Notes under the pieces: generated by a model
Told to the model about the DNA's origin: nothing
Database searches by the model: none
The model's input: only the letters and a program-made list of their open reading frames with translations
Source: Silvania confinis
Lineage (GTDB): Bacteria > Pseudomonadota > Gammaproteobacteria > Enterobacterales > Enterobacteriaceae
Assembly: GCF_025564085.1 (NCBI RefSeq)
Contig: NZ_JAMGZJ010000068.1
Coordinates: forward strand, 103,852 to 167,851
Direction of reading: 5' to 3'
DNA length: 64,000 nt
Shown here: one piece after another, positions 1 to 11,585 of the stretch
How the letters are laid out: the number at the start of each line of letters is the position of its first letter
How positions within the stretch are numbered: position 1 is the stretch's first letter
Position numbers and translations under genes: made by a program

Positions 1-1896
<1,896 letters not shown>

Positions 1897-1938
1897 GGGT
1901 AGGTCCTTGTCTGTATTTGGGCGCCTTGCTACGAGCAT

Positions 1939-1968
1939 AAAAAAACCCGCGCAGTGGCGCGGGTTTTT
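1939..1968 (-). terminator. leu operon attenuator
   Basis: Read on the minus strand, the stem ACCCGCGC / GCGCGGGT is followed by a run of T. It lies between leuL and leuA. This is the expected terminator arm of leucine attenuation: ribosome stalling at the leuL leucine codons would favour an alternative fold and let transcription enter leuA. The stem is also flanked by A residues, so it looks terminator-like in both directions. Confidence 0.88.
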
Positions 1969-1988
1969 TGTGTTAACCAGAGGTCAAT

Positions 1989-2075
1989 TCAACGCTGAAT
2001 TTCGCCCGCCGGTCTACCGCGCACAGTGGATGCGTTTAGTAGTAGTAGACCGGTGAAACGAATGCTGCGAATCAT
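1989..2075 (-). CDS. leuL: leu operon leader peptide (LeuL)
   Basis: This is a 28-codon leader frame reading MIRSIRFTGLLLLNASTVRG and ending in IQR before TGA. The four consecutive leucines are all encoded by the rare codon CTA, which makes ribosome progress sensitive to charged leucine tRNA. An in-frame stop just upstream (TGATTCATG) leaves this ATG as the only start. The sequence matches the enteric LeuL pattern (FTGLLLLNA then VRGRP) and sits between the leu promoter and the attenuator. The frame is too short for routine gene calling. The peptide itself is not expected to have a function beyond attenuation. Confidence 0.93.
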   Translation of the reverse strand: MIRSIRFTGLLLLNASTVRGRPAGEIQR

Positions 2076-2109
2076 GAATCAAGCCCCAGATGAATACGAT
2101 ATGCCTTTA

Positions 2110-2138
2110 GTGGTACTGGATACGCTGGTTGATGTCAA
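2110..2138 (-). promoter_or_regulatory. leu operon promoter
   Basis: On the minus strand a perfect -35 TTGACA (2138-2133) is followed after 17 bases by TACCAC (2115-2110) as a weak -10. Position and surrounding bases match the enteric leu promoter upstream of leuL. The start point is inferred to be near 2100. Confidence 0.75.
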
Positions 2139-2691
2139 CCCTTTGCCGAGGAAATCGGCCTTCTGGCGTCATTTCCTGCTGCGATGGAATTAGCTTATTG
2201 TGCTGGTTTTTTAGCGTCAGACGGTTTTATTTGTCTAAAATTGGACTGGATTTTAATTAAAGGAATTATTTGAATATACTTCATTGCAATTGCATATATT
2301 TTTGAAATAATTTTATCGTGATTAAAATTCTATTATTATCATGGTGTTATTGTGTTTGTGACTGCGGAATACGTTGGCGGGTGAGTTAAGTGATAATGAG
2401 ATGTTAAGCATTTAAGGTATGTAATGGTTGATATTTAATTAGGGCTTAAATATTCCTTAACTAAGTGGCGTATTGTTTATTTGTAGGATCTATGGTTTCA
2501 TTTAAAATATAAACTATTTGATATGTTTTCGCTCTCCCTGAACATATTTTCTCGTCTTATACGTATCCCTGTCAGTGTTGGCAGGTATTAATATATTCCT
2601 AATTTGTAACATTTCTCTTTTGCTGATCTTATATGCGTGATAAATCATATTTTTTAGAGTTATTGTTACACACGAGAACAGGGAGTTTAGC
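2139..2691. other. AT-rich intergenic region between leuL and leuO
   Basis: About 550 bases without a supported gene. The stretch from about 2215 to 2690 is visibly AT-rich, with many runs of A, T and TTAA, unlike the flanking coding DNA. In E. coli and Salmonella the matching region nucleates H-NS silencing of leuO and supports LeuO/H-NS control. That role is inferred here by position and composition. A short minus-strand frame at 2514-2828 overlaps the leuO start and is not credible. Confidence 0.7.
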
Positions 2692-2709
2692 GTGACAGTG
2701 GAGCAGGGT

Positions 2710-3654
2710 ATGTTTGAACAAAAAACTGATAAACCGCAAGTGATTGACGGAACAAAACCACAGCTTCGTACTGTGGATCTCAATCTTTTAACCGTATTCG
2801 ATGCCGTGATGCAGGAACAAAATATCACCCGAGCAGCTCACTCACTGGGGATGTCGCAGCCCGCCGTCAGCAACGCCGTAGCCAGGCTTAAGGTCATGTT
2901 TAATGACGAATTATTCGTTCGCTATGGCCGTGGTATTCAACCTACAGCACGGGCGTTTCAACTGTTCGCATCGGTACGCCAGGCGCTGCAACTGGTACAG
3001 AACGAATTACCAGGATCGGGGTTTGACCCTTCCGTCAGCGAGCGCATTTATCATTTGTGCGTTTGCAGCCCGCTTGATAACTATTTGACCTCGCTTATCT
3101 ATAATAAAGTCGAGCAGATCGCACCCAATATTCATCTGGTCTTCAAATCATCGCTCAATCAAAATACTGAGCACCAGTTGCGATATCAGGAAACAGAATT
3201 TGTGATTGGCTATGAAGAATTTCGCCGTCCTGAGTTTTCCTGCGTGCCATTATTTAAAGATGAAATGGTTCTGGTGACCAGCAAAACACATCCGCGTCTG
3301 AATGGAACATTGCTGGAAAGCGATATTTATCGCGAGCAACATGCAGTTGTTGCTCTTGACCGCTACGCGTCCTTTAGCCAGCCCTGGTACGATACACCCG
3401 ATAAGCAGGCCTGCGTTGCCTACCAGGGTATGGCGATGACCAGCGTCTTAAATATTGTTTCGCAAACTCAATTGGTTGCTATCGCGCCGCGCTGGCTGGT
3501 TGAAGAATTTGCTGAATCGCTGAATTTGAGGATCCAGACACTCCCTTTGAGCCTAAACTTGCGTACCTGTTACCTTTCCTGGCATGAAGCCGCCGGGCGC
3601 GATAAAGGACATCAGTGGATGGAAGAGCTTTTAGTGAGTGTCTGTAAGCACTAA
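2710..3654 (+). CDS. leuO: LysR-family regulator LeuO
   Basis: LeuO is a pleiotropic DNA-binding regulator that antagonises H-NS and controls stress, fimbrial and other silenced loci. The N-terminal winged helix-turn-helix spans about residues 22-80 ([20 protein letters not shown], then [14 protein letters not shown]), followed by a LysR effector-binding domain. The ATG at 2710 gives 314 residues and aligns end to end with enteric LeuO; GGAG at 2700-2703 is well spaced for it. A GTG at 2692 with its own GGGAG would give 320 residues and cannot be excluded. The gene has its own AT-rich promoter region and a strong terminator. Confidence 0.96.
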   Translation: MFEQKTDKPQVIDGTKPQLRTVDLNLLTVFDAVMQEQNITRAAHSLGMSQPAVSNAVARLKVMFNDELFVRYGRGIQPTARAFQLFASVRQALQLVQNELPGSGFDPSVSERIYHLCVCSPLDNYLTSLIYNKVEQIAPNIHLVFKSSLNQNTEHQLRYQETEFVIGYEEFRRPEFSCVPLFKDEMVLVTSKTHPRLNGTLLESDIYREQHAVVALDRYASFSQPWYDTPDKQACVAYQGMAMTSVLNIVSQTQLVAIAPRWLVEEFAESLNLRIQTLPLSLNLRTCYLSWHEAAGRDKGHQWMEELLVSVCKH

Positions 3655-3660
3655 AGGTAT

Positions 3661-3706
3661 CCAGGATAAATAACACTATACCTGTTATTTATCCTGGGTT
3701 TTTGTT
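3661..3706 (+). terminator. leuO terminator
   Basis: A perfect 15-base inverted repeat (3661-3675 with 3683-3697) has a 7-base loop and is followed by GTTTTTGTTT. It begins 6 bases after the leuO stop codon. Confidence 0.9.
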
Positions 3707-3950
3707 TGATACTGATATTTTATTCTGTGATGATTTTTTCCCTGCCCGTTCCCTCGCCGTAAAAATGCATGAATTACTGAACCTCCTCGTTTTTAAATGA
3801 TGAATGGGCAGTCCGCTTCGTTATCGTAGTGGATTTATCCATAACTATTTTTAATACCGCCTGTTTCTGCTTTCTTCTTTATACGTCAACGTAGGTTTGC
3901 TAATTGCCTGCCTTCCGGCGAGCGGTTATGGTAACTGTCACTCTGCACAA

Positions 3951-3978
3951 TAAAAAAACGCCAGAGCGTCACTCTGGC
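3951..3978 (-). terminator. terminator-like hairpin facing leuO, distal copy
   Basis: The stem GCCAGAG / CTCTGGC (3960-3966 with 3972-3978) has a 5-base loop. Read on the minus strand it is followed by C and then seven T. It would stop transcription coming from ilvI towards leuO. On the plus strand it lies in the ilvIH leader RNA. Confidence 0.6.
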
Positions 3979-4013
3979 AAAAAAGACCAACAGGGCCGTT
4001 ACGCCTGTTGGTC
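3979..4013 (-). terminator. terminator-like hairpin facing leuO, proximal copy
   Basis: A perfect 10-base stem GACCAACAGG / CCTGTTGGTC (3985-3994 with 4004-4013) is followed on the minus strand by six T (3984-3979). It is directly next to the other minus-oriented hairpin and only 26 bases before the ilvI start. Confidence 0.6.
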
Positions 4014-4039
4014 TGAAACGATAAGCCTGGAGGCTAATC

Positions 4040-5764
4040 ATGGAGATGTTGTCTGGCGCCGAAATGGTCGTCCGATCGTTAATTGATCAAGGCGTGAAGC
4101 AAGTGTTCGGTTACCCTGGGGGCGCTGTCCTCGATATCTACGATGCCCTTCATACCGTCGGTGGGATCGATCACGTGCTGGTGCGCCATGAGCAGGCTGC
4201 TGTGCATATGGCTGACGGGCTGGCACGCGCAACGGGTGAAGTTGGCGTAGTGCTGGTGACCTCCGGTCCCGGGGCGACTAACGCCATTACGGGTATCGCG
4301 ACGGCCTATATGGATTCGATTCCTCTGGTGGTGCTCTCCGGTCAGGTTGCCACCTCGCTGATTGGCTACGATGCCTTTCAGGAGTGTGACATGGTCGGCA
4401 TTTCGCGCCCGGTGGTGAAACACAGCTTCCTCGTCAAGCAGACGGAAGATATTCCGGGCGTGCTGAAAAAAGCCTTCTGGCTGGCGGCGAGCGGGCGTCC
4501 TGGCCCGGTGGTGGTCGATCTTCCAAAAGACATTCTCAACCCGGCAAACAAAATGCCTTACGTCTGGCCGGAGTCGGTCAGCATGCGTTCTTATAATCCA
4601 ACAACTCAGGGACACAAAGGCCAGATTAAACGGGCGTTGCAAACGCTGGTTGCCGCTAAAAAACCGGTGGTGTACGTCGGCGGCGGGGCCGTGAACTCAC
4701 AGTGCGGATCGCAGCTGCGTGAGCTTATCGAAAAGCTGAACCTCCCGGTGGCATCGTCACTGATGGGGCTCGGGGCTTTCCCGGCATCCCACCGTCAGGC
4801 GCTCGGTATGCTCGGGATGCACGGCACCTACGAAGCCAACATGACGATGCATAATTCCGATGTCATTTTTGCCGTGGGGGTGCGCTTTGACGATCGCACC
4901 ACCAATAATCTGGCAAAATACTGTCCGAATGCCACAGTGCTGCACATCGATATTGATCCGACGTCTATTTCCAAAACCGTTCCGGCGGATGTGCCGATTG
5001 TTGGCGACGCGCGTCAGGTGCTGGAACAGATGCTTGAGCTACTGGCTCAGGAAAGCTCTGTTCAGCCGCTGGATGATAATCGTGACTGGTGGCTGCAGAT
5101 TGAGCAGTGGCGCGCGCGTCAGTGCCTGAAATATGACACGCAAAGTGCGAGTATCAAGCCGCAGGCGGTCATCGAAACCATCTGGCGTCTGACCAATGGT
5201 GAGGCCTATGTGACCTCTGATGTAGGTCAACACCAGATGTTTGCCGCGCTCTATTATCCGTTTGATAAACCACGCCGCTGGATCAATTCCGGTGGTCTGG
5301 GCACCATGGGATTCGGTCTGCCCGCTGCGCTGGGTGTCAAACTGGCGCTGCCGGACGAAACGGTGGTCTGTGTAACAGGCGATGGCAGCATTCAGATGAA
5401 CATTCAGGAGCTGTCGACTGCGTTGCAGTATGACCTCCCCGTGCTGGTGCTGAACCTGAACAACGGCTACCTCGGGATGGTGAAGCAGTGGCAGGACATG
5501 ATCTATTCCGGGCGTCATTCACAATCGTATATGAAATCGCTGCCGGACTTTGTTCGTCTGGCAGAAGCTTATGGCCACGTGGGGATTCGCATCAGCGATC
5601 CGGCGGAGCTGGAAGCGAAGCTCAATGAAGCCCTGGAACACGTCAGGAACAACCGTCTGGTGTTTGTCGATGTCGTTGTCGATGGCACCGAACATGTGTA
5701 TCCGATGCACATTCGCGGTGGCGGTATGGATGAAATGTGGTTAAGCAAAACGGAGAGGACCTGA
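4040..5764 (+). CDS. ilvI: Acetolactate synthase III large subunit (IlvI)
   Basis: This is the catalytic subunit of the ThDP-dependent acetohydroxyacid synthase isozyme III, the first common step of valine, leucine and isoleucine synthesis. The 574 residues equal the E. coli length. An N-terminal pyrimidine-binding domain carries [13 protein letters not shown] and the catalytic Glu in RHEQAA. A central FAD domain follows, and the C-terminal pyrophosphate domain has [14 protein letters not shown] and NNGYLGMV. The start is ATG after GGAGG. One base separates it from ilvH. Lrp control and leucine response are known for the family and inferred here. Confidence 0.98.
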   Translation: MEMLSGAEMVVRSLIDQGVKQVFGYPGGAVLDIYDALHTVGGIDHVLVRHEQAAVHMADGLARATGEVGVVLVTSGPGATNAITGIATAYMDSIPLVVLSGQVATSLIGYDAFQECDMVGISRPVVKHSFLVKQTEDIPGVLKKAFWLAASGRPGPVVVDLPKDILNPANKMPYVWPESVSMRSYNPTTQGHKGQIKRALQTLVAAKKPVVYVGGGAVNSQCGSQLRELIEKLNLPVASSLMGLGAFPASHRQALGMLGMHGTYEANMTMHNSDVIFAVGVRFDDRTTNNLAKYCPNATVLHIDIDPTSISKTVPADVPIVGDARQVLEQMLELLAQESSVQPLDDNRDWWLQIEQWRARQCLKYDTQSASIKPQAVIETIWRLTNGEAYVTSDVGQHQMFAALYYPFDKPRRWINSGGLGTMGFGLPAALGVKLALPDETVVCVTGDGSIQMNIQELSTALQYDLPVLVLNLNNGYLGMVKQWQDMIYSGRHSQSYMKSLPDFVRLAEAYGHVGIRISDPAELEAKLNEALEHVRNNRLVFVDVVVDGTEHVYPMHIRGGGMDEMWLSKTERT

Positions 5765-5765
5765 T

Positions 5766-6257
5766 ATGCGCCGGATACTGTCTGTATTACTGGAAAACGA
5801 GTCCGGTGCGCTGTCGCGCGTGATTGGGCTTTTTGCACAGCGCGGCTACAACATCGAAAGTCTGACGGTTGCCCCGACCGACGACCCGACCCTCTCCCGC
5901 ATGACCATCCAGACGGTGGGCGATGCAAAGGTGCTGGAGCAGATTGAAAAGCAACTGCACAAGCTGGTTGATGTCTTGCGTGTCAGTGAGCTGGGTCAGG
6001 GGGCTTACGTTGAACGTGAAGTTATGCTGGTCAAAATTCAGGCGACCGGCTACGGGCGCGAAGAGGTGAAACGCAACGCGGATATTTTCCGTGGGCAGAT
6101 CATCGATGTGACCCCCTCTATCTATACCGTCCAGCTCGCCGGGACCAGCGATAAGCTGGATGCTTTTCTCGCCTCGGTGAGAGATGTCGCAAAAATCGTT
6201 GAAGTGGCGCGCTCCGGCGTCGTGGGGCTTTCCCGCGGTGATAAAGTGATGCGTTAA
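5766..6257 (+). CDS. ilvH: Acetolactate synthase III small regulatory subunit (IlvH)
   Basis: This 163-residue regulatory subunit activates IlvI and confers valine feedback inhibition. An N-terminal ACT domain (about residues 2-76; [19 protein letters not shown], then RGYNIESL) binds valine, and a second ferredoxin-like domain follows. The length matches E. coli IlvH. The gene starts one base after the ilvI stop and is followed by a clear intrinsic terminator, so ilvIH is a two-gene operon. Confidence 0.98.
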   Translation: MRRILSVLLENESGALSRVIGLFAQRGYNIESLTVAPTDDPTLSRMTIQTVGDAKVLEQIEKQLHKLVDVLRVSELGQGAYVEREVMLVKIQATGYGREEVKRNADIFRGQIIDVTPSIYTVQLAGTSDKLDAFLASVRDVAKIVEVARSGVVGLSRGDKVMR

Positions 6258-6282
6258 GGCCAAAAAAGTTCGCCTCAATCTT

Positions 6283-6311
6283 GCCCGGCGACTCTTGCCG
6301 GGCTTTTTTTT
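6283..6311 (+). terminator. ilvIH terminator
   Basis: The stem GCCCGGC / GCCGGGC (6283-6289 with 6297-6303) has a 7-base loop and is followed by eight T. It lies 25 bases after the ilvH stop. Confidence 0.93.
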
Positions 6312-6437
6312 GTGTACAGGCGCATTTGTGCTGACAAAAGCGGTTGCTGCCCGGACTATTCTGCGCTTAGATGTTACAAGATTTAGCCATAACCCTGGCA
6401 AGGTCATGGACTCTTTTATTTCTTTTAAGGGGCAATT

Positions 6438-7442
6438 GTGAAACTGGATGAAATCGCCAGACTCGCTGGCGTGTCGCGAACCACGGCAAGCTATGTGATT
6501 AACGGTAAAGCGAAGCAGTATCGTGTCAGCGATAAGACCGTTGAGAAAGTCATGGCCGTGGTGCGTGAACATAACTACCATCCGAATGCCGTGGCGGCAG
6601 GTTTACGCGCCGGGCGCACCCGATCGATCGGTCTGGTGATCCCGGATCTCGAAAACACCAGCTATACGCGGATTGCAAACTATCTTGAGCGTCAGGCACG
6701 TCAGCGTGGCTATCAACTGCTGATCGCCTGTTCCGAAGATCAGCCCGACAATGAAATGCGCTGCATTGAGCACCTGCTCCAGCGCCAGGTGGATGCGATC
6801 ATTGTTTCCACTGCGCTTCCTCCTGAGCATCCGTTTTATCAACGCTGGGCGAATGATTCGTTTCCGATCGTCGCGCTCGATCGCGCATTAGATCGTGAGC
6901 ACTTCACCAGTGTCGTTGGGGCCGATCAGGACGATGCCGAGATGCTGGCAGCCGAACTGCGCACCTTCCCGGCGGAAAATGTACTGTACCTCGGTGCGCT
7001 GCCCGAGCTTTCGGTGAGCTTTTTACGTGAGCAAGGATTCCGCACAGCCTGGAAAGACGATCCGCGCACAGTGGATTACCTGTATGCCAACAGCTACGAG
7101 CGCGAAGCGGCGGCGCAGCTGTTCGAGAAATGGCTGGAAACCCATCCGATGCCGCAGGCGCTGTTCACGACCTCATTTGCGCTGCTGCAGGGGGTAATGG
7201 ACGTCACCCTACGTCGTGATGGCAAGCTGCCGTCAGACCTGGCAATTGCCACGTTCGGTGATAATGAGCTGCTCGATTTCCTGCAATGCCCGGTTCTGGC
7301 GGTAGCGCAGCGCCATCGCGATGTGGCTGAGCGTGTGCTGGAGATTGTGCTGGCAAGCCTGGATGAACCGCGTAAGCCGAAACCAGGACTGACGCGTATC
7401 CGGCGTAATCTCTATCGTCGCGGTGTGTTAAGTCGTACTTAA
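6438..7442 (+). CDS. cra: Catabolite repressor/activator Cra (FruR)
   Basis: Cra is a LacI-family dual regulator of carbon flow, activating gluconeogenic and repressing glycolytic genes, and is released by fructose phosphates. The N-terminal helix-turn-helix [20 protein letters not shown] is followed by the hinge and a periplasmic-binding-protein-like effector domain from about residue 60. The 334 residues equal the E. coli protein. The start is GTG, preceded by AAGGGG at 6427-6432, as in other enterics. It is a single-gene unit between ilvIH and the dcw cluster. Confidence 0.97.
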   Translation: MKLDEIARLAGVSRTTASYVINGKAKQYRVSDKTVEKVMAVVREHNYHPNAVAAGLRAGRTRSIGLVIPDLENTSYTRIANYLERQARQRGYQLLIACSEDQPDNEMRCIEHLLQRQVDAIIVSTALPPEHPFYQRWANDSFPIVALDRALDREHFTSVVGADQDDAEMLAAELRTFPAENVLYLGALPELSVSFLREQGFRTAWKDDPRTVDYLYANSYEREAAAQLFEKWLETHPMPQALFTTSFALLQGVMDVTLRRDGKLPSDLAIATFGDNELLDFLQCPVLAVAQRHRDVAERVLEIVLASLDEPRKPKPGLTRIRRNLYRRGVLSRT

Positions 7443-7958
7443 GTGCAGCAGGGCAGTGAAAACTGCCCTGAATTCCCTAGGCGTGTCCGCTTAATAATTC
7501 CCTTATTGTTTTTAAGATAATTCCTTAAAACTCATTGCTTGTTCGTCTTTTTATTTTCGTTCGTCATTTAAAAGTTTCTTTCACACTTATTAATTGTCAT
7601 TAAGCGTCTATTTTGTATTATTTTGTTACATCCATTCCTGCCGATGCTGAAATATCAGCCATTTTTACCTTCTCAGCCTACCCACCGACACGACCCCGAC
7701 AGATGCTTCGCGCCAGCAGTGAATCTGAGGCTGTCATCCCCCGGCAATATGGCTTAAAATGCCGCCCGCGTCGCAAACTGACACTTTATATTTCCTTGCG
7801 ATGATATGAGCTATGTTTTAACGCTGTTATGTATATTCGAGTTTTTTCTTACAAATATTCATCACGTTAATTTGTCGCGCCGGTTGTGCAGTAATTAGCC
7901 AGGTCAGGATCGGTCCGTAAATCAGATGCATTTAGACTGATGTCGCGGAAGTCCTGGC
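7443..7958. other. cra-mraZ intergenic region
   Basis: About 515 bases with no supported gene. It opens with a hairpin GGGCAG / CTGCCC (7451-7468) that lacks a T run, so it is at best a weak cra terminator. An AT-rich stretch follows at about 7490-7640. The small frame at 7613-7804 has no recognisable product or ribosome binding site. The right end joins the mra promoter. Confidence 0.5.
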
Positions 7959-7988
7959 TTGACAAGCTTTTCCATCGCTCCGTAAACT
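7959..7988 (+). promoter_or_regulatory. Pmra, main promoter of the dcw cluster
   Basis: A perfect -35 TTGACA (7959-7964) is followed by an 18-base spacer and TAAACT (7983-7988). The position upstream of mraZ, and the sequence, agree with the enteric mra promoter that drives the first division and cell wall genes through ftsW. Confidence 0.88.
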
Positions 7989-7995
7989 CCTTCAA

Positions 7996-8020
7996 GTGGG
8001 AATTTGTGGGTTAAAGTGGT
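7996..8020 (+). promoter_or_regulatory. MraZ operator repeats
   Basis: Three spaced repeats, GTGGG (7996-8000), GTGGG (8006-8010) and GTGGT (8016-8020), are separated by five bases each, just downstream of Pmra. MraZ is known to bind such 10-base-spaced TGGG repeats and repress its own operon. The third copy is imperfect. Confidence 0.8.
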
Positions 8021-8039
8021 GAGGAGGGGTGAGACTGGC

Positions 8040-8498
8040 ATGTTTCGTGGCGCTACGTTAGTCAATCTCGACAGCAAAGGACGTATATCGGTACCAACCC
8101 GATACCGTGACCAGCTGAACGAGAGCGCTTCAGGTCAAATGGTCTGCACCATTGACATCAACCACGCCTGCCTGCTGCTTTACCCCTTGCCGGAATGGGA
8201 AATCATTGAGCAAAAGCTGTCTCGACTGTCGAGCATGAACCCGCAGGAACGCCGTGTACAGCGGCTGTTATTGGGACATGCCAGTGAATGTCAGATGGAC
8301 AGTGCAGGGCGTTTATTGATTGCGCCTGTGCTGCGGCAACATGCCGGTCTGACGAAAGAAGTGATGCTGGTCGGACAGTTCAATAAGTTTGAACTGTGGG
8401 ATGAAACGGCCTGGTATCAACGGGTCAAGGAAGATATCGACGCTGAACACTCTGATTCCGCGACAATGTCGGAACGATTGCAGGATTTGTCTCTATAA
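8040..8498 (+). CDS. mraZ: Transcriptional regulator MraZ
   Basis: MraZ is the ring-forming DNA-binding autorepressor of the dcw cluster. The 152-residue protein holds two SpoVT/AbrB-like halves with the signatures [11 protein letters not shown] near the N-terminus and [13 protein letters not shown] near residue 82. The start [10 protein letters not shown] was chosen because it matches the family. The frame upstream of it runs through the operator repeats. It is the first gene of the cluster, one base before rsmH. Confidence 0.97.
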   Translation: MFRGATLVNLDSKGRISVPTRYRDQLNESASGQMVCTIDINHACLLLYPLPEWEIIEQKLSRLSSMNPQERRVQRLLLGHASECQMDSAGRLLIAPVLRQHAGLTKEVMLVGQFNKFELWDETAWYQRVKEDIDAEHSDSATMSERLQDLSL

Positions 8499-8499
8499 A

Positions 8500-9441
8500 A
8501 TGATGGAAAATTATAAACATACAACGGTGTTGCTCGATGAGGCCGTTAACGGACTGAATATTCGTCCTGATGGCATCTATATTGACGGCACGTTTGGCCG
8601 TGGCGGCCACTCGCGCTTGATCCTGTCCCAGCTGGGCGCAGAAGGGCGCTTGATCGCTATCGATCGCGATCCGCAGGCGATTGAAGTGGCCAAAACTATT
8701 GACGATCCGCGCTTTTCCATTGTGCATGGTCCATTTTCTGCGTTGGCAGACTATGTCGACGAGCGCGGGTTAACGGGCAAGATTGACGGCATTCTGCTCG
8801 ATCTCGGCGTGTCTTCCCCGCAGCTTGACGATGCTGAACGCGGTTTCTCCTTTATGCGTGACGGTCCGCTGGATATGCGTATGGATCCGACTCGCGGTCA
8901 GTCTGCTGCTGAATGGCTGCAAACCGCAGAAGAAGCGGATATCGCCTGGGTGATCAAAACCTTTGGCGAAGAGCGGTTTGGCAAGCGGATCGCCCGTGCC
9001 ATTGTTGATCGCAACCGCATCGAACCGATGACGCGTACCAAAGAGCTGGCGACCGTCATTGCGGCGGCCATGCCGGTAAAAGACAAGTTTAAACATCCCG
9101 CGACCCGCACCTTCCAGGCGGTGCGCATCTGGGTGAACAGCGAGCTGGAAGAGATTGAACAGGCGTTAAAAAACTCGCTGGGCGTGCTGGCGCCGGGTGG
9201 GCGTTTGTCCATTATCAGCTTCCACTCTCTGGAAGACAGGATCGTCAAACGCTTTATGCGTGAGCAAAGCCGCGGCCCGCAGGTTCCGGCCGGACTGCCG
9301 ATGACGGAAGAACAGCTCAGGAAGCTGGGCGGCCGTCAGCTGCGGGTGCTGGGCAAATTAATGCCGGGTGAGGAAGAAGTGGCAGAAAACACGCGCGCCC
9401 GAAGCTCAGTGTTGCGCATCGCAGAAAGGACTGACGCATGA
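8500..9441 (+). CDS. rsmH: 16S rRNA (cytosine(1402)-N(4))-methyltransferase RsmH
   Basis: RsmH uses S-adenosylmethionine to methylate C1402 in the decoding centre of 16S rRNA. The 313 residues from [16 protein letters not shown] match E. coli RsmH (MraW). The GTFGRGGHS motif near residue 34 forms the cofactor site, and the family signatures [11 protein letters not shown] and [11 protein letters not shown] are present. The ATG follows the mraZ stop by one base. A longer frame reaching back into mraZ was discarded. The stop overlaps the ftsL start as ATGA. Confidence 0.97.
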   Translation: MMENYKHTTVLLDEAVNGLNIRPDGIYIDGTFGRGGHSRLILSQLGAEGRLIAIDRDPQAIEVAKTIDDPRFSIVHGPFSALADYVDERGLTGKIDGILLDLGVSSPQLDDAERGFSFMRDGPLDMRMDPTRGQSAAEWLQTAEEADIAWVIKTFGEERFGKRIARAIVDRNRIEPMTRTKELATVIAAAMPVKDKFKHPATRTFQAVRIWVNSELEEIEQALKNSLGVLAPGGRLSIISFHSLEDRIVKRFMREQSRGPQVPAGLPMTEEQLRKLGGRQLRVLGKLMPGEEEVAENTRARSSVLRIAERTDA

Positions 9442-9803
9442 TCGGCATCGTGGCAGAAACTCTCAGCAAAGTGAAAGGAACCCTGGCGAGCAATGAGCGC
9501 CATGCCTTGCCCGGTGTTATCTGGGAAGATCTTTTACGTTGCGGGAAGCTGCCACTGTGCCTGTTTATCTGCATCATCGTGTCTGCGGTGACGGTTGTTA
9601 CCACCGCGCACCATACCCGTTTGTTAACGGCGCAGCGCGAACAGCTGGTGCTGGAGCGTGATGCGCTGGATATCGAGTGGCGAAATCTGATTCTTGAAGA
9701 AAATGCGCTCGGCGATCATAGCCGGGTAGAACGGATCGCAACGGAAAAGCTGCAAATGCAGCATGTTGATCCCTCTCAGGAAAATATCGTAGTACAAAAA
9801 TAA
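9438..9803 (+). CDS. ftsL: Cell division protein FtsL
   Basis: FtsL is a bitopic inner membrane protein of the FtsQLB divisome subcomplex that helps activate FtsWI. The 121 residues have a cytoplasmic tail of about 35 residues, one membrane segment (about 38-57, [20 protein letters not shown]) and a periplasmic leucine-zipper-like coiled coil (about 60-100). The C-terminal half is virtually identical to E. coli FtsL while the first 35 residues vary. The start overlaps the rsmH stop by four bases. Confidence 0.97.
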   Translation: MIGIVAETLSKVKGTLASNERHALPGVIWEDLLRCGKLPLCLFICIIVSAVTVVTTAHHTRLLTAQREQLVLERDALDIEWRNLILEENALGDHSRVERIATEKLQMQHVDPSQENIVVQK

Positions 9804-9818
9804 GGGAAAACGCGACGC

Positions 9819-11585
9819 ATGAAACCCGCGGCGAAGGCGCTAAAACCAAAACGTCAGGAAGAACAGGCCAGCTTTATCAGCTGGCGTTTTGCGTTGCTGT
9901 GCGGCTGCATTTTACTGGCGCTGACGTTCCTGCTGGGTCGGGTGGCATGGTTGCAGATCATCGCGCCCGACATGCTGGTTCGCCAGGGCGATATGCGTTC
10001 CCTGCGCGTGCAAGAAGTCTCCACCTCACGCGGTCTGATCACTGATCGCTCGGGCCGCCCGCTGGCGGTCAGCGTGCCGGTGAAAGCGATCTGGGCGGAT
10101 CCCAAAGAGCTGCACGACGCGGGCGGGATCACTCTCGATAACCGCTGGAAAGCGTTGTCTGACGCGTTAAAAATGCCGCTCGATCAGTTGGCAACGCGCG
10201 TGAATGCGAACCCGAAAGGGCGCTTTATCTATCTGGCGCGTCAGGTAAACCCTGATATGGCTGATTATATCAAAAAGCTGAAGCTGCCCGGGATTCATCT
10301 GCGTGAAGAGTCGCGTCGTTACTACCCATCGGGGGAAGTGACTGCCCACCTGATCGGCTTCACCAACGTCGACAGCCAGGGGATTGAAGGCGTTGAGAAG
10401 AGTTTCGACAAATGGCTCACCGGCCAGCCGGGCGAGCGCGTGGTGCGTAAAGATCGCTATGGCCGTGTAATCGAAGATATCTCCTCGACGGACAGTCAGG
10501 CGGCGCACAACCTGGCGCTGAGTATCGACGAACGTTTACAGGCGCTGGTTTATCGCGAACTGAACAACGCCGTTGCCTTTAACAAGGCCGAGTCAGGCAG
10601 CGCCGTGCTGGTGGATGTGAGCACCGGTGAAGTGCTGGCAATGGCGAGCAGCCCGTCTTATAACCCCAATAATTTTGCCGGAACTGCCAAAGACGCGATG
10701 CGTAACCGCTCGATCACCGACGTCTTCGAGCCGGGCTCGACGGTCAAACCGATGGTGGTGATGTCCGCCCTGCAGCGCGGCATCGTCAATGAAAACACGG
10801 TGTTGAATACGGCCCCTTACCGAATTAACGGCCACGAAATCAAAGACGTGGCACGCTACAGCGAATTGACCCTCACCGGGGTCCTGCAGAAGTCGAGTAA
10901 CGTTGGTGTTTCTAAGCTGGCGTTAGCGATGCCGTCCTCAGCGTTAGTAGATACCTACTCACGTTTTGGGCTTGGAAAGGCGACCAATTTGGGGTTGGTC
11001 GGAGAACGCAGTGGCTTATATCCTCAAAAAAAACGGTGGTCTGACATAGAGAGGGCCACCTTCTCTTTCGGCTACGGGCTAATGGTAACGCCGTTACAGC
11101 TAGCGCGAGTCTATGCAACGATTGGCAGTTATGGCGTCTATCGCCCGCTGTCGATCACCAAAGTTGATCCCCCGGTTCCCGGTGAGCGTATTTTCCCGGA
11201 ATCGATCGTGCGTACCGTTGTTCACATGATGGAAAGCGTGGCACTGCCCGGAGGCGGTGGCGTGAAGGCGGCGATCAAAGGCTATCGCATCGCGATTAAA
11301 ACCGGTACCGCGAAGAAAGTCGGACCGGATGGCCGCTACATCAACAAATATATTGCGTACACCGCGGGCGTTGCGCCTGCGAGTAATCCACGATTTGCGC
11401 TGGTGGTCGTCATAAACGATCCACAGGCGGGTAAATATTACGGCGGCGCCGTTTCCGCGCCGGTCTTCGGTGCCATTATGGGCGGCGTTCTGCGCACCAT
11501 GAACATCGAGCCGGATGCGCTGGCAACGGGCGAGAAAAGTGAATTTGTAACTAATCAAGGCGAGGGAACAGGTGGCAGATCGTAA
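9819..11585 (+). CDS. ftsI: Peptidoglycan D,D-transpeptidase FtsI (PBP3)
   Basis: FtsI is the septal class B penicillin-binding protein that crosslinks peptidoglycan at division together with FtsW. The 588 residues equal E. coli PBP3. There is a short cytoplasmic tail, one membrane anchor (about 23-42), a non-catalytic pedestal domain, then the transpeptidase with STVK at 307-310 (Ser307 nucleophile), SSN at 359-361 and KTGT at 494-497. No insertion is seen near residue 333, the site of known PBP3 insertions. It overlaps murE by 14 bases. Confidence 0.98.
   Translation: MKPAAKALKPKRQEEQASFISWRFALLCGCILLALTFLLGRVAWLQIIAPDMLVRQGDMRSLRVQEVSTSRGLITDRSGRPLAVSVPVKAIWADPKELHDAGGITLDNRWKALSDALKMPLDQLATRVNANPKGRFIYLARQVNPDMADYIKKLKLPGIHLREESRRYYPSGEVTAHLIGFTNVDSQGIEGVEKSFDKWLTGQPGERVVRKDRYGRVIEDISSTDSQAAHNLALSIDERLQALVYRELNNAVAFNKAESGSAVLVDVSTGEVLAMASSPSYNPNNFAGTAKDAMRNRSITDVFEPGSTVKPMVVMSALQRGIVNENTVLNTAPYRINGHEIKDVARYSELTLTGVLQKSSNVGVSKLALAMPSSALVDTYSRFGLGKATNLGLVGERSGLYPQKKRWSDIERATFSFGYGLMVTPLQLARVYATIGSYGVYRPLSITKVDPPVPGERIFPESIVRTVVHMMESVALPGGGGVKAAIKGYRIAIKTGTAKKVGPDGRYINKYIAYTAGVAPASNPRFALVVVINDPQAGKYYGGAVSAPVFGAIMGGVLRTMNIEPDALATGEKSEFVTNQGEGTGGRS

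Larger units (their letters stand above)
3707..4039. other. leuO-ilvI intergenic region (ilvIH promoter and leader)
   Basis: About 330 bases with no supported gene. The first two thirds are AT-rich. In E. coli this interval holds the ilvIH promoter with its multiple Lrp sites and a long leader; I infer the same here but cannot assign individual Lrp boxes by eye. The last 90 bases hold two strong hairpins, listed separately, followed by the ilvI ribosome binding site CTGGAGG. Confidence 0.6.

Noticed and set aside
2514..2828. 104-codon minus-strand frame across the leuO start
   Set aside because: It lies in AT-rich silencer DNA and overlaps the well-supported leuO N-terminus; no similarity or ribosome binding site.
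6371..6450. Short frame before cra that could be a fruL-like leader peptide
   Set aside because: The frame [21 protein letters not shown] does not resemble the E. coli FruL sequence and runs into the cra start; no convincing ribosome binding site.
7613..7804. 63-codon frame in the cra-mraZ gap
   Set aside because: No ribosome binding site, no similarity, and a composition unlike neighbouring genes.
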